Under the pieces are notes generated by a model that was not told the origin of the DNA, ran no database searches, and saw nothing but the letters and a program-made list of their open reading frames with translations. The position numbers and the translations under genes were made by a program. A DNA stretch of 64,000 bases from Ornithinibacillus halotolerans. GTDB taxonomy: Bacteria; Bacillota; Bacilli; Bacillales; Amphibacillaceae. How positions within the stretch are numbered: position 1 is the first letter of the stretch; each line of letters begins with the position of its first letter. The stretch spans positions 124,001 to 188,000 of the forward strand of contig NZ_BMEY01000008.1 of assembly GCF_014637405.1 (NCBI RefSeq), given 5' to 3'. Positions 1 to 9,228 of the stretch are shown in pieces.

Positions 1-1363
1 CAAATCCATTCCTGGAAAAGTAACTTTCTATAGCACGAACTTTATCAAATTGGTTGGTGTACCCAGAGGTAATTTCCTCCGCTAAATCATAGACCCTTTC
101 TGGTAATGTTGCAGGTAGTCTAGTGTACATAGTTACAAACTCTTCATTACTTGATGGACCACTTTCCCGCATCATCTCACGGGAATAGGTTGGACTATCA
201 TAGATCATTCTATAGTTCGTTAAATAAACATCTTTATTGTCAACTTCTGTTTTTATTTCACCATTTAAGTTATCTAACTTTAATTCGATATTATCGCTTG
301 GCAATTGAACTTGTCTAACACCATATGGATAGATTAATTTTGGAATTCTTGCTTTATCATCGAATTCCAATGTAACATCATGTCGTTCTGTTTCTATTAC
401 AGGATGAAATGTTTCAAATTCAATATTATTAGCATCCTGTTCCACAAATTGTTGTTTCTCAGAATTAATCCACCCTTTACCAGTATAGAAATCCTTAGAT
501 TCTATCCGAAAATAATTCTTTTCTTTCATATACGCTTTAAAAACAGGGGTATAATCCTGAACAAAGGAGCCACCTAATCGTTCATCATTTTCACCGTACC
601 CTACTTTCTGTACTTTTCCATTTCCAAAACCATTACCGTTTACAGCACTTTCAAGATATGGGACTGGATCTGGCCATTGTGGTTCTAATTTCGGTGCTGC
701 ATATCCAACAACAGAAGAAAATAAAACAATACTAATGAGCGGCAGAATCCAAATTGGTCCGGTCTTCAACCGACTCACTTGAATATTTTCACGTTGCATT
801 TCTTTCAGCACATTAGCAATACCTAATGACAAGAATACAATAACAAAGGTACGAAAAATGGCCCAATCTGCACTGTACACCGTAAAAGTATCTAGAAGTG
901 TAATATAGACAAAGGTTAATATACTAAACACTAATACTCGTTTAACTTGTACAAACCAGTAATAGATTAAATAACTCATGAGCCAAATAATGACTAGAAA
1001 TAATAAAGTACGGAATAAATTAGATAAATCAAACCACTGTCTTGCTAGTATTGCTTTAATATTGAAGACAACATCAGATGTTAACTCACTGTACCACAGT
1101 TTACTTAACATGCTATGCTCAGAATAAATTCCATTTAGGATAAAAATAATTCCGAAACCTTTTAATAGGAAGGATAGCCACCATTTTACACGAAGTGCTG
1201 TAATGAAAAAGCAAAAAAACGTATAAATAATAAATATGCCAATGTATACCGTATCTGTTACTTGTTCAACAGGATATATCCATTCTAAAAACAATAAAAG
1301 ACCAGCTACATACAATATTGAGGTATAGATAAACGAACTATTTGTTTGGTTTAAGCGACTCAT
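1..1363 (-). CDS. yebA: Transglutaminase-like membrane protein, YebA/TgpA type (partial, C-terminus beyond window)
   Basis: This is the third gene of a MoxR-DUF58-transglutaminase operon. The start ATG overlaps the stop of the upstream DUF58 gene by four bases (ATGA), so the two are translationally coupled. About 454 codons are visible. The first 200 or so residues are rich in hydrophobic segments (five to six probable membrane helices), followed by a long extracytoplasmic part containing the stretch NGNGFGNGKVQKVGYGENDE and a segment typical of the region before the transglutaminase core. The catalytic Cys-His-Asp domain expected in this family would lie beyond base 1 and cannot be seen. Family knowledge: these proteins are membrane-anchored transglutaminase/protease-like proteins of unknown substrate. 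The assignment rests on operon order, which matches B. subtilis yeaC-yeaD-yebA, and on the topology. Confidence 0.85.
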   Translation of the reverse strand, partial: MSRLNQTNSSFIYTSILYVAGLLLFLEWIYPVEQVTDTVYIGIFIIYTFFCFFITALRVKWWLSFLLKGFGIIFILNGIYSEHSMLSKLWYSELTSDVVFNIKAILARQWFDLSNLFRTLLFLVIIWLMSYLIYYWFVQVKRVLVFSILTFVYITLLDTFTVYSADWAIFRTFVIVFLSLGIANVLKEMQRENIQVSRLKTGPIWILPLISIVLFSSVVGYAAPKLEPQWPDPVPYLESAVNGNGFGNGKVQKVGYGENDERLGGSFVQDYTPVFKAYMKEKNYFRIESKDFYTGKGWINSEKQQFVEQDANNIEFETFHPVIETERHDVTLEFDDKARIPKLIYPYGVRQVQLPSDNIELKLDNLNGEIKTEVDNKDVYLTNYRMIYDSPTYSREMMRESGPSSNEEFVTMYTRLPATLPERVYDLAEEITSGYTNQFDKVRAIESYFSRNGF

Positions 1364-2628
1364 AGCGTATTCACCTCAATCGGATCTGTGACTAATTCTT
1401 TTTCTGTTAGTATACTAATGCCCACCCCTTCATTACGTAGGCTATGGATGATTCGATATTCTTCAGCAGAAATACGATTTTCAGCTTGAATAAATAGAAT
1501 TAGCATCTTTTTCTCTCGTAATCTTACATGTTGTAAGGATTCTTTTAATTCATCGTCTAAATGGGTTGTGAGAATAACAACATAATAGCTATTATGAAGC
1601 TTTTTAGTTTCTTCTTTTAGTTTTCTTGAGAATATATAATTTTTGCTTGGTTGAACTTGTGTTAAGTGCTTTCTAATCCACTCCATTTTAGATGGATCAT
1701 GCTTAACAGGAAAGGAAACGGTGTCTTCCCCAATCGATAGAAACCCTACTTGTGAAGATTGCTTTCTAATTACTTCCATTAAAGAAATACTTAATTCAAC
1801 GGCCGCTTCATATGCAAGTAAATTTATTCCATTGTGATAGCAACTGTTTAAAATTACTAGAGTATCCGTGCTTTTTTCCTGTTCAAATTCTTTTGTCATA
1901 ACATCATTTTTCTTTGCGGTTTGCTTCCAGTCGATCCATGAAAACTTATCACCAGGCATATATTCTCGAACACCGGTTGCTACATTTGTATTCTTTAAGT
2001 TCGTAGCATAAGTAGAAATAGAGCCTTGTTCATAGCTATTCATTTTTTCTACTAAACGAAGTGACCTTTCTACTGGATAAACAACTAACTCATTATGAAG
2101 TGAAAAAAAATGTTCTTTTTTTACAAGACCAAATATATCTCCTGTTCTTACACGAACTGCTGAAAGAATATGATTACCTCTCGGAAGTTGATTAAGATGA
2201 TAGGTAATACTAAAATTACGTTTGAACCAAGGAAAGATAATTTTTTTCACTTCTCTGTTATTATAAAGTTTATTCGGTTGCTCCAAATACTGATATTTTG
2301 CCTGCCTTAAATCCATTCGGTTTAATGACTCAGGAAATGCTTCTTCTATAATTGCATAATAGATGGGAAATGGGATTTTACGTCTTATTTGAATGGTTAC
2401 TGTTACTCGGTCTCCTGTTGCAACAACATGTTTCTTCATTTTTCTTTCCACTTTCCAATTTGATATAGGATAAAATGAAATTCCAACTATATAAAGAAAA
2501 ATTGGAAGAAAGCTATAAAATAAAAACCAACTCGTAAAGCCACCTTGAAACATTGCATAAGAAAATAAGATGGCAAATATTAATAAAATGAAGATAACAT
2601 TTCGCAGGAAACGGAATGCTCCAGCCAT
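1360..2628 (-). CDS. yeaD: DUF58 domain membrane protein (YeaD type)
   Basis: This 422-residue protein begins with two hydrophobic helices (about residues 8-55) and then a soluble region. The DUF58 signature is clear near residues 215-245, with GVREYMPGDKFSWIDWKQTA followed by a VWA-like fold ending in a Rossmann-like segment. It lies three bases downstream of the MoxR ATPase gene and overlaps the transglutaminase gene by four bases, so the three are one transcription unit. In this family the MoxR ATPase acts as a chaperone-like partner of the VWA-like DUF58 protein at the membrane; the substrate is not known. Length and domain order are normal, with no sign of damage. The alternative of a true von Willebrand metal-binding protein is unlikely because no clean DxSxS motif is visible. 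Confidence 0.88.
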   Translation of the reverse strand: MAGAFRFLRNVIFILLIFAILFSYAMFQGGFTSWFLFYSFLPIFLYIVGISFYPISNWKVERKMKKHVVATGDRVTVTIQIRRKIPFPIYYAIIEEAFPESLNRMDLRQAKYQYLEQPNKLYNNREVKKIIFPWFKRNFSITYHLNQLPRGNHILSAVRVRTGDIFGLVKKEHFFSLHNELVVYPVERSLRLVEKMNSYEQGSISTYATNLKNTNVATGVREYMPGDKFSWIDWKQTAKKNDVMTKEFEQEKSTDTLVILNSCYHNGINLLAYEAAVELSISLMEVIRKQSSQVGFLSIGEDTVSFPVKHDPSKMEWIRKHLTQVQPSKNYIFSRKLKEETKKLHNSYYVVILTTHLDDELKESLQHVRLREKKMLILFIQAENRISAEEYRIIHSLRNEGVGISILTEKELVTDPIEVNTL

Positions 2629-2631
2629 TAC

Positions 2632-3588
2632 TTAAAAGTCCTTTCGAATTGGTACAAACGTTTGTTTAACAATTGTTTCTACAATCTGCCTTGCTGTTTT
2701 CCCATCATATTTTGCTTCTGACGTTAAAATAATTCGGTGTGTTAATACAAATGGCGCTAAGTACTTCACGTCATCTGGCAGTACAAAATCACGACCTTTA
2801 ATATATGCAAAGGCTTTAGCAGCTTTCATTAATGCAATAGATCCCCGTGGACTAACTCCTAGGAAAATAGATTCATGATTACGTGTTTCACGAACTAAAT
2901 TAATAATATATTGCTGAATATTTTTTTCGATATAAACGTTGTGAACTTCTTCTTGGAGTTTAACTAAATCTTCTTTTGTCATTACAGGTGAGATTGTTTC
3001 GATAGGGTGCTCTTTAGAAGTTCTTTCTAACATTTCTAGCTCATCCTCAAGTGTCGGATAACCCATTGAAAGTTTTAATATAAATCTATCTAATTGAGCT
3101 TCTGGTAGTGGATAAGTTCCTTCATATTCAATAGGGTTCTGAGTCGCCATAACAAAAAAAGGTTTTTGTAATGGAATTGTGTTTCCATCAACTGTAACAC
3201 TATGCTCTTCCATTCCTTCTAATAGGGCGGATTGTGTCTTAGGTGAAGTTCGGTTAATTTCATCTGCTAGGACAATATTACCAAGAATTGGCCCACCTCG
3301 GAATTCAAATTCCATTTCTTTTGGATTATAAATAGAAACACCTGTTACATCAGAAGGTAATAAGTCTGGTGTAAATTGAATTCTCTTAAACTCACAATCT
3401 AATGATCTTGCGAGTGTTCGTACGAGCATCGTCTTTCCTACACCTGGCACGTCTTCTAGTAACACATGCCCTTCAGCTAATAATGCTACTAAACTTAAAA
3501 TAGCAACATCTTCTTTACCAATCATTACTTTGTTTACATTATTAATAACTCTTTCTACTTTTTCGTTATATACCATGGTCTCCTGCAT
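2632..3588 (-). CDS. yeaC: MoxR-family AAA+ ATPase (YeaC type)
   Basis: The protein has about 318 residues and shows Walker A (EDVPGVGKTMLVRTLA, about residues 46-61), Walker B (IVLADEINRTSPKTQ, about residues 105-119), the sensor region MATQNPIEYEGTYPLPEAQLDRF and the C-terminal AAA lid 2. These are hallmarks of the MoxR/RavA AAA+ branch. I chose the ATG at 3588, which has GAGGGG eight bases upstream; a TTG one codon earlier (3591) is possible but sits closer to the ribosome site. It is the first gene of the operon with the DUF58 and transglutaminase genes and probably drives assembly or maturation of their membrane complex. Regulation is not evident from the upstream 130 bases. Confidence 0.92.
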   Translation of the reverse strand: MQETMVYNEKVERVINNVNKVMIGKEDVAILSLVALLAEGHVLLEDVPGVGKTMLVRTLARSLDCEFKRIQFTPDLLPSDVTGVSIYNPKEMEFEFRGGPILGNIVLADEINRTSPKTQSALLEGMEEHSVTVDGNTIPLQKPFFVMATQNPIEYEGTYPLPEAQLDRFILKLSMGYPTLEDELEMLERTSKEHPIETISPVMTKEDLVKLQEEVHNVYIEKNIQQYIINLVRETRNHESIFLGVSPRGSIALMKAAKAFAYIKGRDFVLPDDVKYLAPFVLTHRIILTSEAKYDGKTARQIVETIVKQTFVPIRKDF

Positions 3589-3698
3589 CAACTACGCCCC
3601 TCTAATCTATAATTACTATTTCTCTTTTACTATACTAAAAATATGGTAGTTAGTAAAAGGTTACTTAAAATATATTATTTTCAAAAAAGTTAAATTTT

Positions 3699-3727
3699 AA
3701 ACTAGGGGGAAAGTCCCCCCTAGTTTA
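3699..3727 (-). terminator. Rho-independent terminator of the amidase gene
   Basis: A ten-base perfect stem (AACTAGGGGG / CCCCCTAGTT) with a six-base loop overlaps the amidase stop codon. On the minus strand it is followed by a run of A and T (AAAATTTAAC). It separates amidase transcription from the MoxR operon downstream. Confidence 0.75.
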
Positions 3728-5236
3728 ATTTGTTGCTACTATTTCCTTCAAAAATGGATTTTGCATTAAATCAATCCACATATCTGTTTGTTCTATTTGG
3801 TAGGCAAGTTGAAGTAGTCGGTGTTCTTCTCCTTTTGATGCCATTACTTGAACACCTAATGGTAGACCTTCTTCTGATAAATAGACAGGTAAGGAGACTG
3901 CTGGTTGACCAGTAAGATTAGCTAATTGGGTAAATGGTGTATACGTTAAACTCGGAAGGAACATTTCATAAATCAGTTCCTGTTTTCCATCCTTGTCCAA
4001 CTTCTCAATCCTTTCCCTAAGTTCCATTTGACTTTCCTCTGAATGAGTTAATTCTCCTACTTTTGGAGCAGTGTAGGCAGTTGCAGGTGTAATGTAAAAA
4101 TCATAATGTTCGTGTAGTTTTGCCATTTGTGCTGCAGCAGTGTCCCAAGATGCAAGACTATATGTAAACTCCGCTGCTGAAACTGATTTACCAGCGATAT
4201 TCAATAACCATGATTCAATCTCCATATCTCCTGCTGTCAATTCTCTACCTAAAGCACGCTCTAAATTAAATACTAACGAAGCCATTTCTCCACTATTCAT
4301 TAAATAATAGTTACGCATTAATTGAATTCCGTCCACATCATTTTCCTTCTCTTCAACAATATGCCCTTCTTTTTCCAACCAAGAGATAACATTTATAACT
4401 GCTTTCTTTGCGTCTTCTGAAACCGGTGTTCCGACAGGGGAATTTGTTGTATATGCAATTCTGAGAGGCTTATTAAAAGGCTTTTTCATCTCTTCTTGAT
4501 ATGTTCCGTTAAAAAGAGGAACCTGAAAAGCTGCCTCTGGTTGAACAACTTGTAATAAATCGAGAAACCCTGCACTATCACGAACCGTTCTAGATAATGC
4601 AAAGTCAATGGATGCACCTTGCCATTGGCGTCCAACACCTGGACCTACTGGAGTACGACCTCTTGTTGGTTTTAATCCAAATAATCCTGAGAAAGAGGCA
4701 GGAATACGGATAGAACCACCACCATCACTTGCACCAGCAATAGGTACAATTCCACTAGCAATTGCTGCTGCAGCTCCACCACTTGATCCCCCTGGAGAAT
4801 ACTCAGTATTCCAAGGATTTCTAGATGGCCCATAAAGTACTGGCTCCGTTATATTTTTCAACCCAAACTCCGGTGTATTCGTGGAACCAAGAAATAGTAA
4901 GCCGGCTTGTTCTATTCTTTTCACAAAATTGGAACTTTGCTTAGAAAAGTTGGAGCGTAGTAGTCTTGAACCAGATGTTATTGGTTCGCCATTTAAACTT
5001 TGAGAAATATTTTTTAATAAAAATGGAATACCGGAAAATCCTGTACCAACTTTTCTATTCTCCGCTTCTTGTAATGCTTTTTCTTTTCTATCATGGATCA
5101 CTGCATTTAAAGTTGGGTTTACCTTTTCCATTTGTTGGATACTTAGTTCTACAAGTTCTTTTGGTGTCACTTCTTTTTTCTGGACTAAATGTGCCATTTC
5201 TGTAGCATCTAATGTTACATATGTTCGAAGATCCAT
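3725..5236 (-). CDS. Amidase-signature family hydrolase
   Basis: This 503-residue protein belongs to the amidase signature family. The Ser-cisSer-Lys triad is visible: Lys75 in IPFLLKNI, the cis-Ser in SPGGSSGGAAAAIASG (about 148-162), and the nucleophile near residue 175 in GASDGGGSIRIPA. The longest open frame begins 20 codons earlier, but the ATG at 5236 is preceded by AAAGAGGTG at good spacing and starts a normal family N-terminus (MDLRTYVTLDATEMAHLV), so I prefer it. The gene stands alone and has its own terminator. It is not GatA: no gatC or gatB is nearby and the substrate region differs. It probably hydrolyses a small amide; the substrate cannot be read from the sequence. Confidence 0.85.
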   Translation of the reverse strand: MDLRTYVTLDATEMAHLVQKKEVTPKELVELSIQQMEKVNPTLNAVIHDRKEKALQEAENRKVGTGFSGIPFLLKNISQSLNGEPITSGSRLLRSNFSKQSSNFVKRIEQAGLLFLGSTNTPEFGLKNITEPVLYGPSRNPWNTEYSPGGSSGGAAAAIASGIVPIAGASDGGGSIRIPASFSGLFGLKPTRGRTPVGPGVGRQWQGASIDFALSRTVRDSAGFLDLLQVVQPEAAFQVPLFNGTYQEEMKKPFNKPLRIAYTTNSPVGTPVSEDAKKAVINVISWLEKEGHIVEEKENDVDGIQLMRNYYLMNSGEMASLVFNLERALGRELTAGDMEIESWLLNIAGKSVSAAEFTYSLASWDTAAAQMAKLHEHYDFYITPATAYTAPKVGELTHSEESQMELRERIEKLDKDGKQELIYEMFLPSLTYTPFTQLANLTGQPAVSLPVYLSEEGLPLGVQVMASKGEEHRLLQLAYQIEQTDMWIDLMQNPFLKEIVATN

Positions 5237-5408
5237 TCTTTGCACCTCTTTATATATATTTATTGTCAGTTTATCATTTGAACTAAAAATGTCCATAAAG
5301 TGCTCTTAAACTATAATACAAAAAAGCTAACAATATAAATACGAATAATATAAAACAACCATTCATACTATGTTACGAACAAGCGTTAAGTCGTCATGGC
5401 TATAACGA

Positions 5409-5439
5409 TTGAACTGAAAATGTCTTTAAATCCTATAAT
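5409..5439 (+). promoter_or_regulatory. Possible SigA promoter for the peptide-binding lipoprotein gene
   Basis: TTGAAC and TATAAT are separated by 19 bases and lie about 50 bases before the TTG start. The spacer is longer than the ideal 17, so this is only a candidate. Confidence 0.35.
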
Positions 5440-5489
5440 TATGCTCCTTACTCGACCTAATTATTGACTACTAAAAAGGAGGAATTTTT

Positions 5490-7274
5490 TTGTTGAACAA
5501 AAGTAGGTATCCCTTGTTCATTGTTTTTGTGATTCTAGTAGCTATCACTCTATTTGCCTGCGAAAGCAATGAACAAACTAATGAGCCTATAGAAAAACAG
5601 AAGATAGAAATAAATAATGTAAAAATGAACGATGAGCCTCTAGGAAGTGTTGAAATAACAGGAGCACTATATGCAACTCCAACTGGGGTGTTTAACCCTA
5701 TCTTCATCCAAGATGCATACGAAGAAAGCATCCTTTCTTTCACACATGAACAATTAGTTACCCAAAATGAAAGTCTTGAATTCATTCCACAATTAGCAAA
5801 GAAATGGGAAGTAAATGAAGATTATACGGAACTTACCGTATATTTGGAGGAAGGAATCAAATGGCATGACGGTGAGAAATTTACAGCACATGATGTTTTA
5901 TTCACTTATCAAGTAATTGCTGATCCAGATTATATAGAAGCTGGAGGTCTCCGAACCGCTTTTGTCCAGCCTCTACTAGGTTATAATGAATATGTTCAAG
6001 GAAATGTGGAAGAATTTACTGGAATTCAAGTTATTAATGATTATACGATTAAATTTGTTTACAAGGAGCCAACCGTTAATCCCTTATTCTATATTAGTGC
6101 TCCAATTATTCCAGAACATATTTTTAAAGATATTCCCGTAGCTGATATTCCTAATGCTCCTGAATCAACACAGCCTGATAAAGTAATTGGTACTGGACCA
6201 TTTATTTTTACGCATTTGGAAGAGGGAGATAGGTATGTTTTGAAACGTTTTGATAACTATTGGCAAGGTCAACCCTTTATAGATACAGTGGTGTGGCAGG
6301 TTGTGGCGCCCCCTGTCCTACCTGGGCTAATGGAATCAGGAGAAATAGACTTTATCGCAGATCCAATTGGCATCCAGCCGCCAGAGGTAAATAAGTTTAG
6401 TAATCTTACGAAAATCACTTTAATAGAACAATCTGATTTCAATTATCAATTGCTTGGATACAAACACAATCACCTAACTCCAGATGATATTGATGCAGGG
6501 ATCATTAATCCAAATAATTGGGTTGCTAATGATAAACTATCAACTGAAATTCGGGAAGCTATTTCGTATGCAATAGATCGAAATAAATTAATTGATGAAG
6601 TTTACGATGGTCATGGCACTGTATTACATGCACCTATTCCAATTCAATCTTGGGCCTATAACGAAGAATTATCGACTAACTACAATTATAATCCTGAAAA
6701 AGCTAAATCAATTTTAGATGAATTAGGCTATATAGATACCGAGGATGATGACAAGTTCCGTGAAGATGCAAACGGAAATGAGTGGGTATTAAACTTTAAT
6801 TACCCTACTGGGAATGAAATCCGAGAAAAAACTGCCGAACATATCCAAGTAATGCTTAATGAAATTGGCATCAATGTGAATATGCGGAAATCAGATACTT
6901 TCGCTCAATACATTAAAGATTTATCCAATAACAGTAATGATTGGGACTTATATTTAATGGAATGGGACATACCAACTATAGACCCAGACCCATCATACAT
7001 TTGGCAAACAGAGTCTCCTTATAATTTCTCACGCTGGCATTCTCCCGAATCAGAAGAACTGTTGAACAAAGCACTATCTACCCCAGACGCTTTTGATGAA
7101 GGATATCGACAAAAAGTTTACAAAGAATGGCAACAGATTTTCTCAACAGATTTACCAGCATTAATATTATTTTCACCGAATACAATTTGGGCTTATAATG
7201 AACGTATTCAAGGGGTAAATCCATTACCTACCACCATGTTCCATGACGTCCATTTGTGGCAGGTAAAAGATTGA
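5490..7274 (+). CDS. Peptide ABC transporter substrate-binding lipoprotein (SBP_bac_5 / OppA family)
   Basis: The 594-residue product begins with a lipoprotein signal: a positively charged start, a hydrophobic stretch and the lipobox LFAC with the modified Cys at about residue 28. The mature part has the family 5 solute-binding pattern, including the early segment LAKKWEVNEDYTELTVYLEEGIKWHDGEKFTAHDV (shown here in pieces: WHDGEKFTAHDVLFTYQ, about 125-141) and the late segment EAISYAIDRNKLI. Translation most likely starts at TTG 5490, seven bases after AAGGAGG; a second TTG follows directly. No permease or ATPase genes are adjacent, so it is an orphan binding protein that must share a transporter encoded elsewhere or act as a sensor. 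The ligand is probably a peptide but is not known. Confidence 0.88.
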   Translation: MLNKSRYPLFIVFVILVAITLFACESNEQTNEPIEKQKIEINNVKMNDEPLGSVEITGALYATPTGVFNPIFIQDAYEESILSFTHEQLVTQNESLEFIPQLAKKWEVNEDYTELTVYLEEGIKWHDGEKFTAHDVLFTYQVIADPDYIEAGGLRTAFVQPLLGYNEYVQGNVEEFTGIQVINDYTIKFVYKEPTVNPLFYISAPIIPEHIFKDIPVADIPNAPESTQPDKVIGTGPFIFTHLEEGDRYVLKRFDNYWQGQPFIDTVVWQVVAPPVLPGLMESGEIDFIADPIGIQPPEVNKFSNLTKITLIEQSDFNYQLLGYKHNHLTPDDIDAGIINPNNWVANDKLSTEIREAISYAIDRNKLIDEVYDGHGTVLHAPIPIQSWAYNEELSTNYNYNPEKAKSILDELGYIDTEDDDKFREDANGNEWVLNFNYPTGNEIREKTAEHIQVMLNEIGINVNMRKSDTFAQYIKDLSNNSNDWDLYLMEWDIPTIDPDPSYIWQTESPYNFSRWHSPESEELLNKALSTPDAFDEGYRQKVYKEWQQIFSTDLPALILFSPNTIWAYNERIQGVNPLPTTMFHDVHLWQVKD

Positions 7275-7304
7275 TAGTAATTCATGAATAATAGTATACA
7301 AATT

Positions 7305-7347
7305 TAACGGATATCTTTGCTTCATGGCATAGATATCCGCTTTTCTT
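7305..7347 (+). terminator. Terminator after the peptide-binding lipoprotein gene
   Basis: CGGATATCT and AGATATCCG form a nine-base stem with a 14-base loop, followed by CTTTTCTTTTTAT. The remainder of the 340-base gap before the next gene shows no further feature that I can support. Confidence 0.75.
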
Positions 7348-7618
7348 TTTATATCCTTTAAAATCCAAACTAGTGCGTTCATTACATCTTATTAAATTTA
7401 GTTAACACTTTCCTTTCAATTGTACATGTCATGGAAATTTTGTATAACCAACTAAACCTTTCCTTCATAAAATAACTACATAACATTCTCCTCTGTCACT
7501 TTTCCAGATGTCACCTAGACTATTTTTGTCCAATTCACATCAAATATTAAGACCTCTTACAGATCAAACTTATCATCTGGTCATTCTAAAAATCTGCTAT
7601 TCTTTTGAGGTGTATAAT

Positions 7619-8380
7619 GTGAACGTCGAGTTTATTTTTGTAGGTTTTATTGTAGGTATTTTAATTGGTTTAGCTGGAGTTGGAGGCGCTTCCATCCTCA
7701 CTCCTTTATTAATCTTCATGGGAATCCCACCTTCTACAGCCATTGGTACAGACTTTCTATACAATTCGATAACGAAAGCTTTCGGAACATGGCAACACTT
7801 TAGACAAAAAACAATCAATATTACAATAGTGAAATACCTATCCCTTGGAAGTCTTCCAACAGCAATTATAGCTAATTTCCTTTTCCATTATTATTTGATT
7901 GATTACTATAATGAGAGATTGATTCTCCTTATTCTTGGAATTGTACTGTTGACCATTTCCTTAGTTACATTAATTCAAATTCTCTTCCAAATCGAAGTAA
8001 ATAATCGTTGGAAAGAAAAAACAGTAAAAGATAAAAAAGTATTACTCATAAGCTTTGGTGTATGTATTGGGACCATCGTTGGAATAACCTCGGTTGGTGC
8101 TGGTAGTCTAGTTGCCTTATTCTTACTGTATTTCTTCCATATAAAATCCTCTAAATTAGTTGGCACAGATATTGCACATGCCTTTATTCTAACTTCCATT
8201 CCCGGTATATTAATGGCTAGCTACGGACATGTCAATCTTGCATTGTTACTTCTCCTAATCTGTGGTTCCATCCCTGGTTCCATTATCGGAAGCAAGTTAA
8301 CATTGAAGTTTTCTTCCAAGCACATCCGTATTCTTATCCTAGTTATTATAGTAATAAGTGGGATAAAGTTAATTTTTTAA
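7619..8380 (+). CDS. TauE/SafE (TSUP) family membrane permease
   Basis: The protein has 253 residues when started at GTG 7619, which has TTGAGGTG seven bases upstream; the open frame runs 37 codons further upstream but that extension looks non-coding. It has about seven to eight hydrophobic helices and the duplicated family motif, seen as GLAGVGGASILTPLLIFMGIPPSTAIGTD near the N-terminus (about residues 15-43; written in full it is longer than the key part GVGGASILTPLL) and again as GITSVGAGSLVALFLLYFF in the second half. This family exports sulfite, sulfonates or related organic anions. The gene is monocistronic, so the substrate is unknown. Confidence 0.82.
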   Translation: MNVEFIFVGFIVGILIGLAGVGGASILTPLLIFMGIPPSTAIGTDFLYNSITKAFGTWQHFRQKTINITIVKYLSLGSLPTAIIANFLFHYYLIDYYNERLILLILGIVLLTISLVTLIQILFQIEVNNRWKEKTVKDKKVLLISFGVCIGTIVGITSVGAGSLVALFLLYFFHIKSSKLVGTDIAHAFILTSIPGILMASYGHVNLALLLLLICGSIPGSIIGSKLTLKFSSKHIRILILVIIVISGIKLIF

Positions 8381-8397
8381 GAAGTCGAGCAAAAATA

Positions 8398-8430
8398 AAA
8401 AGGTGCTTAGTTCAGCGCCTTTTCCCTTTG
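8398..8430 (+). terminator. Terminator between the convergent TSUP and sortase genes
   Basis: AAAAGGTGCT and AGCGCCTTTT form a short stem with one T-G wobble and a six-base loop, with A-rich and T-rich flanks that could work in both directions. Confidence 0.55.
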
Positions 8431-8501
8431 TAGATGAATATTTAATTGTATCTAATCCACACAGCTTAGTAGTACATATTATATAAAAATCTTGGTGGAA
8501 T

Positions 8502-9089
8502 CTATACTGGTTTAGCGTAGACTAAATAACGGTCTTCAGGACGGGTTAACGAGAAAAATGGGTAGCATGTCATTAAAACTAGTTCTTCGAAGTCATTATT
8601 TCCTACTCTCCATGTTTCACTTTCATGAGCAACTTCAGAATAATCAATGATATATTCAAACCTACCGAATGGAGTATTTATAAAAATGTTGTCACCAGGG
8701 TTCAAATCACCTATGTTTAGAAATGCGGAATCATTATGAGCAGATAGGAAAACTTGCTCCCCATCACTCGGTAAAGCGGTCCTCGGATCATGTCCAATGC
8801 CATAACGGAGATGCTCTAATTCCGAACCATAAACTATAGGTAAAAGTAATTCTATTGCCGGTATCTCTAATGTGCCGTACACCTCGCCAATTCTTGGTTC
8901 AAAATCTTTCCGTTTTAATAGTTTATTAACATCTATATCGTCATCATTGTAGCCATAATTCATTAAGATATCGTGTGCTTCTTTTGTTTGGTAATTACTC
9001 CCAAGATAGAAATCATATAATAAATAACCAACCGTAATTAAAACTATTAATCCAGAAATAATAAATATTCTGCCTATCCACCTTAACAA
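8502..9089 (-). CDS. Sortase, probably class D
   Basis: The product has about 195 residues with one N-terminal membrane anchor (about residues 5-25) and a sortase beta-barrel. The catalytic residues are visible: His in FLSAHNDSAF, Cys in ELVLMTCYPF, and Arg in RPEDRYLVYAKP at the C-terminus. I chose TTG 9089 because AAGGGAG lies nine bases upstream; a TTG three codons earlier abuts the ribosome site and is unlikely. The gene lies 139 bases downstream of a giant surface protein on the same strand, which is the obvious substrate. Length and His/Cys context fit the class D sortases of Bacillales. The enzyme would act outside the membrane, joining its substrate to the cell wall. Confidence 0.85.
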   Translation of the reverse strand: MLRWIGRIFIISGLIVLITVGYLLYDFYLGSNYQTKEAHDILMNYGYNDDDIDVNKLLKRKDFEPRIGEVYGTLEIPAIELLLPIVYGSELEHLRYGIGHDPRTALPSDGEQVFLSAHNDSAFLNIGDLNPGDNIFINTPFGRFEYIIDYSEVAHESETWRVGNNDFEELVLMTCYPFFSLTRPEDRYLVYAKPV

Positions 9090-9139
9090 GGCACACAACT
9101 CCCTTAATAAACTTTATAATTCTTATCATTTATAAAAAA

Positions 9140-9216
9140 GGGGACAAAAGGAATTCCTCTAAAACTACTGGAAAAGTGTAGTTCCATTGTAGTGTATGAG
9201 AATCAGTTTTGTCCCC
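9140..9216 (-). repeat. Long-range inverted repeat between sortase and adhesin genes
   Basis: GGGGACAAAA (9140-9149) is exactly complementary to TTTTGTCCCC (9207-9216), with a 57-base loop. It could be a terminator or processing hairpin between the adhesin and the sortase, since both are transcribed on the minus strand. There is no clear T-run, so the role is uncertain. Confidence 0.5.
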
Positions 9217-9228
9217 GCCCCATTTTAA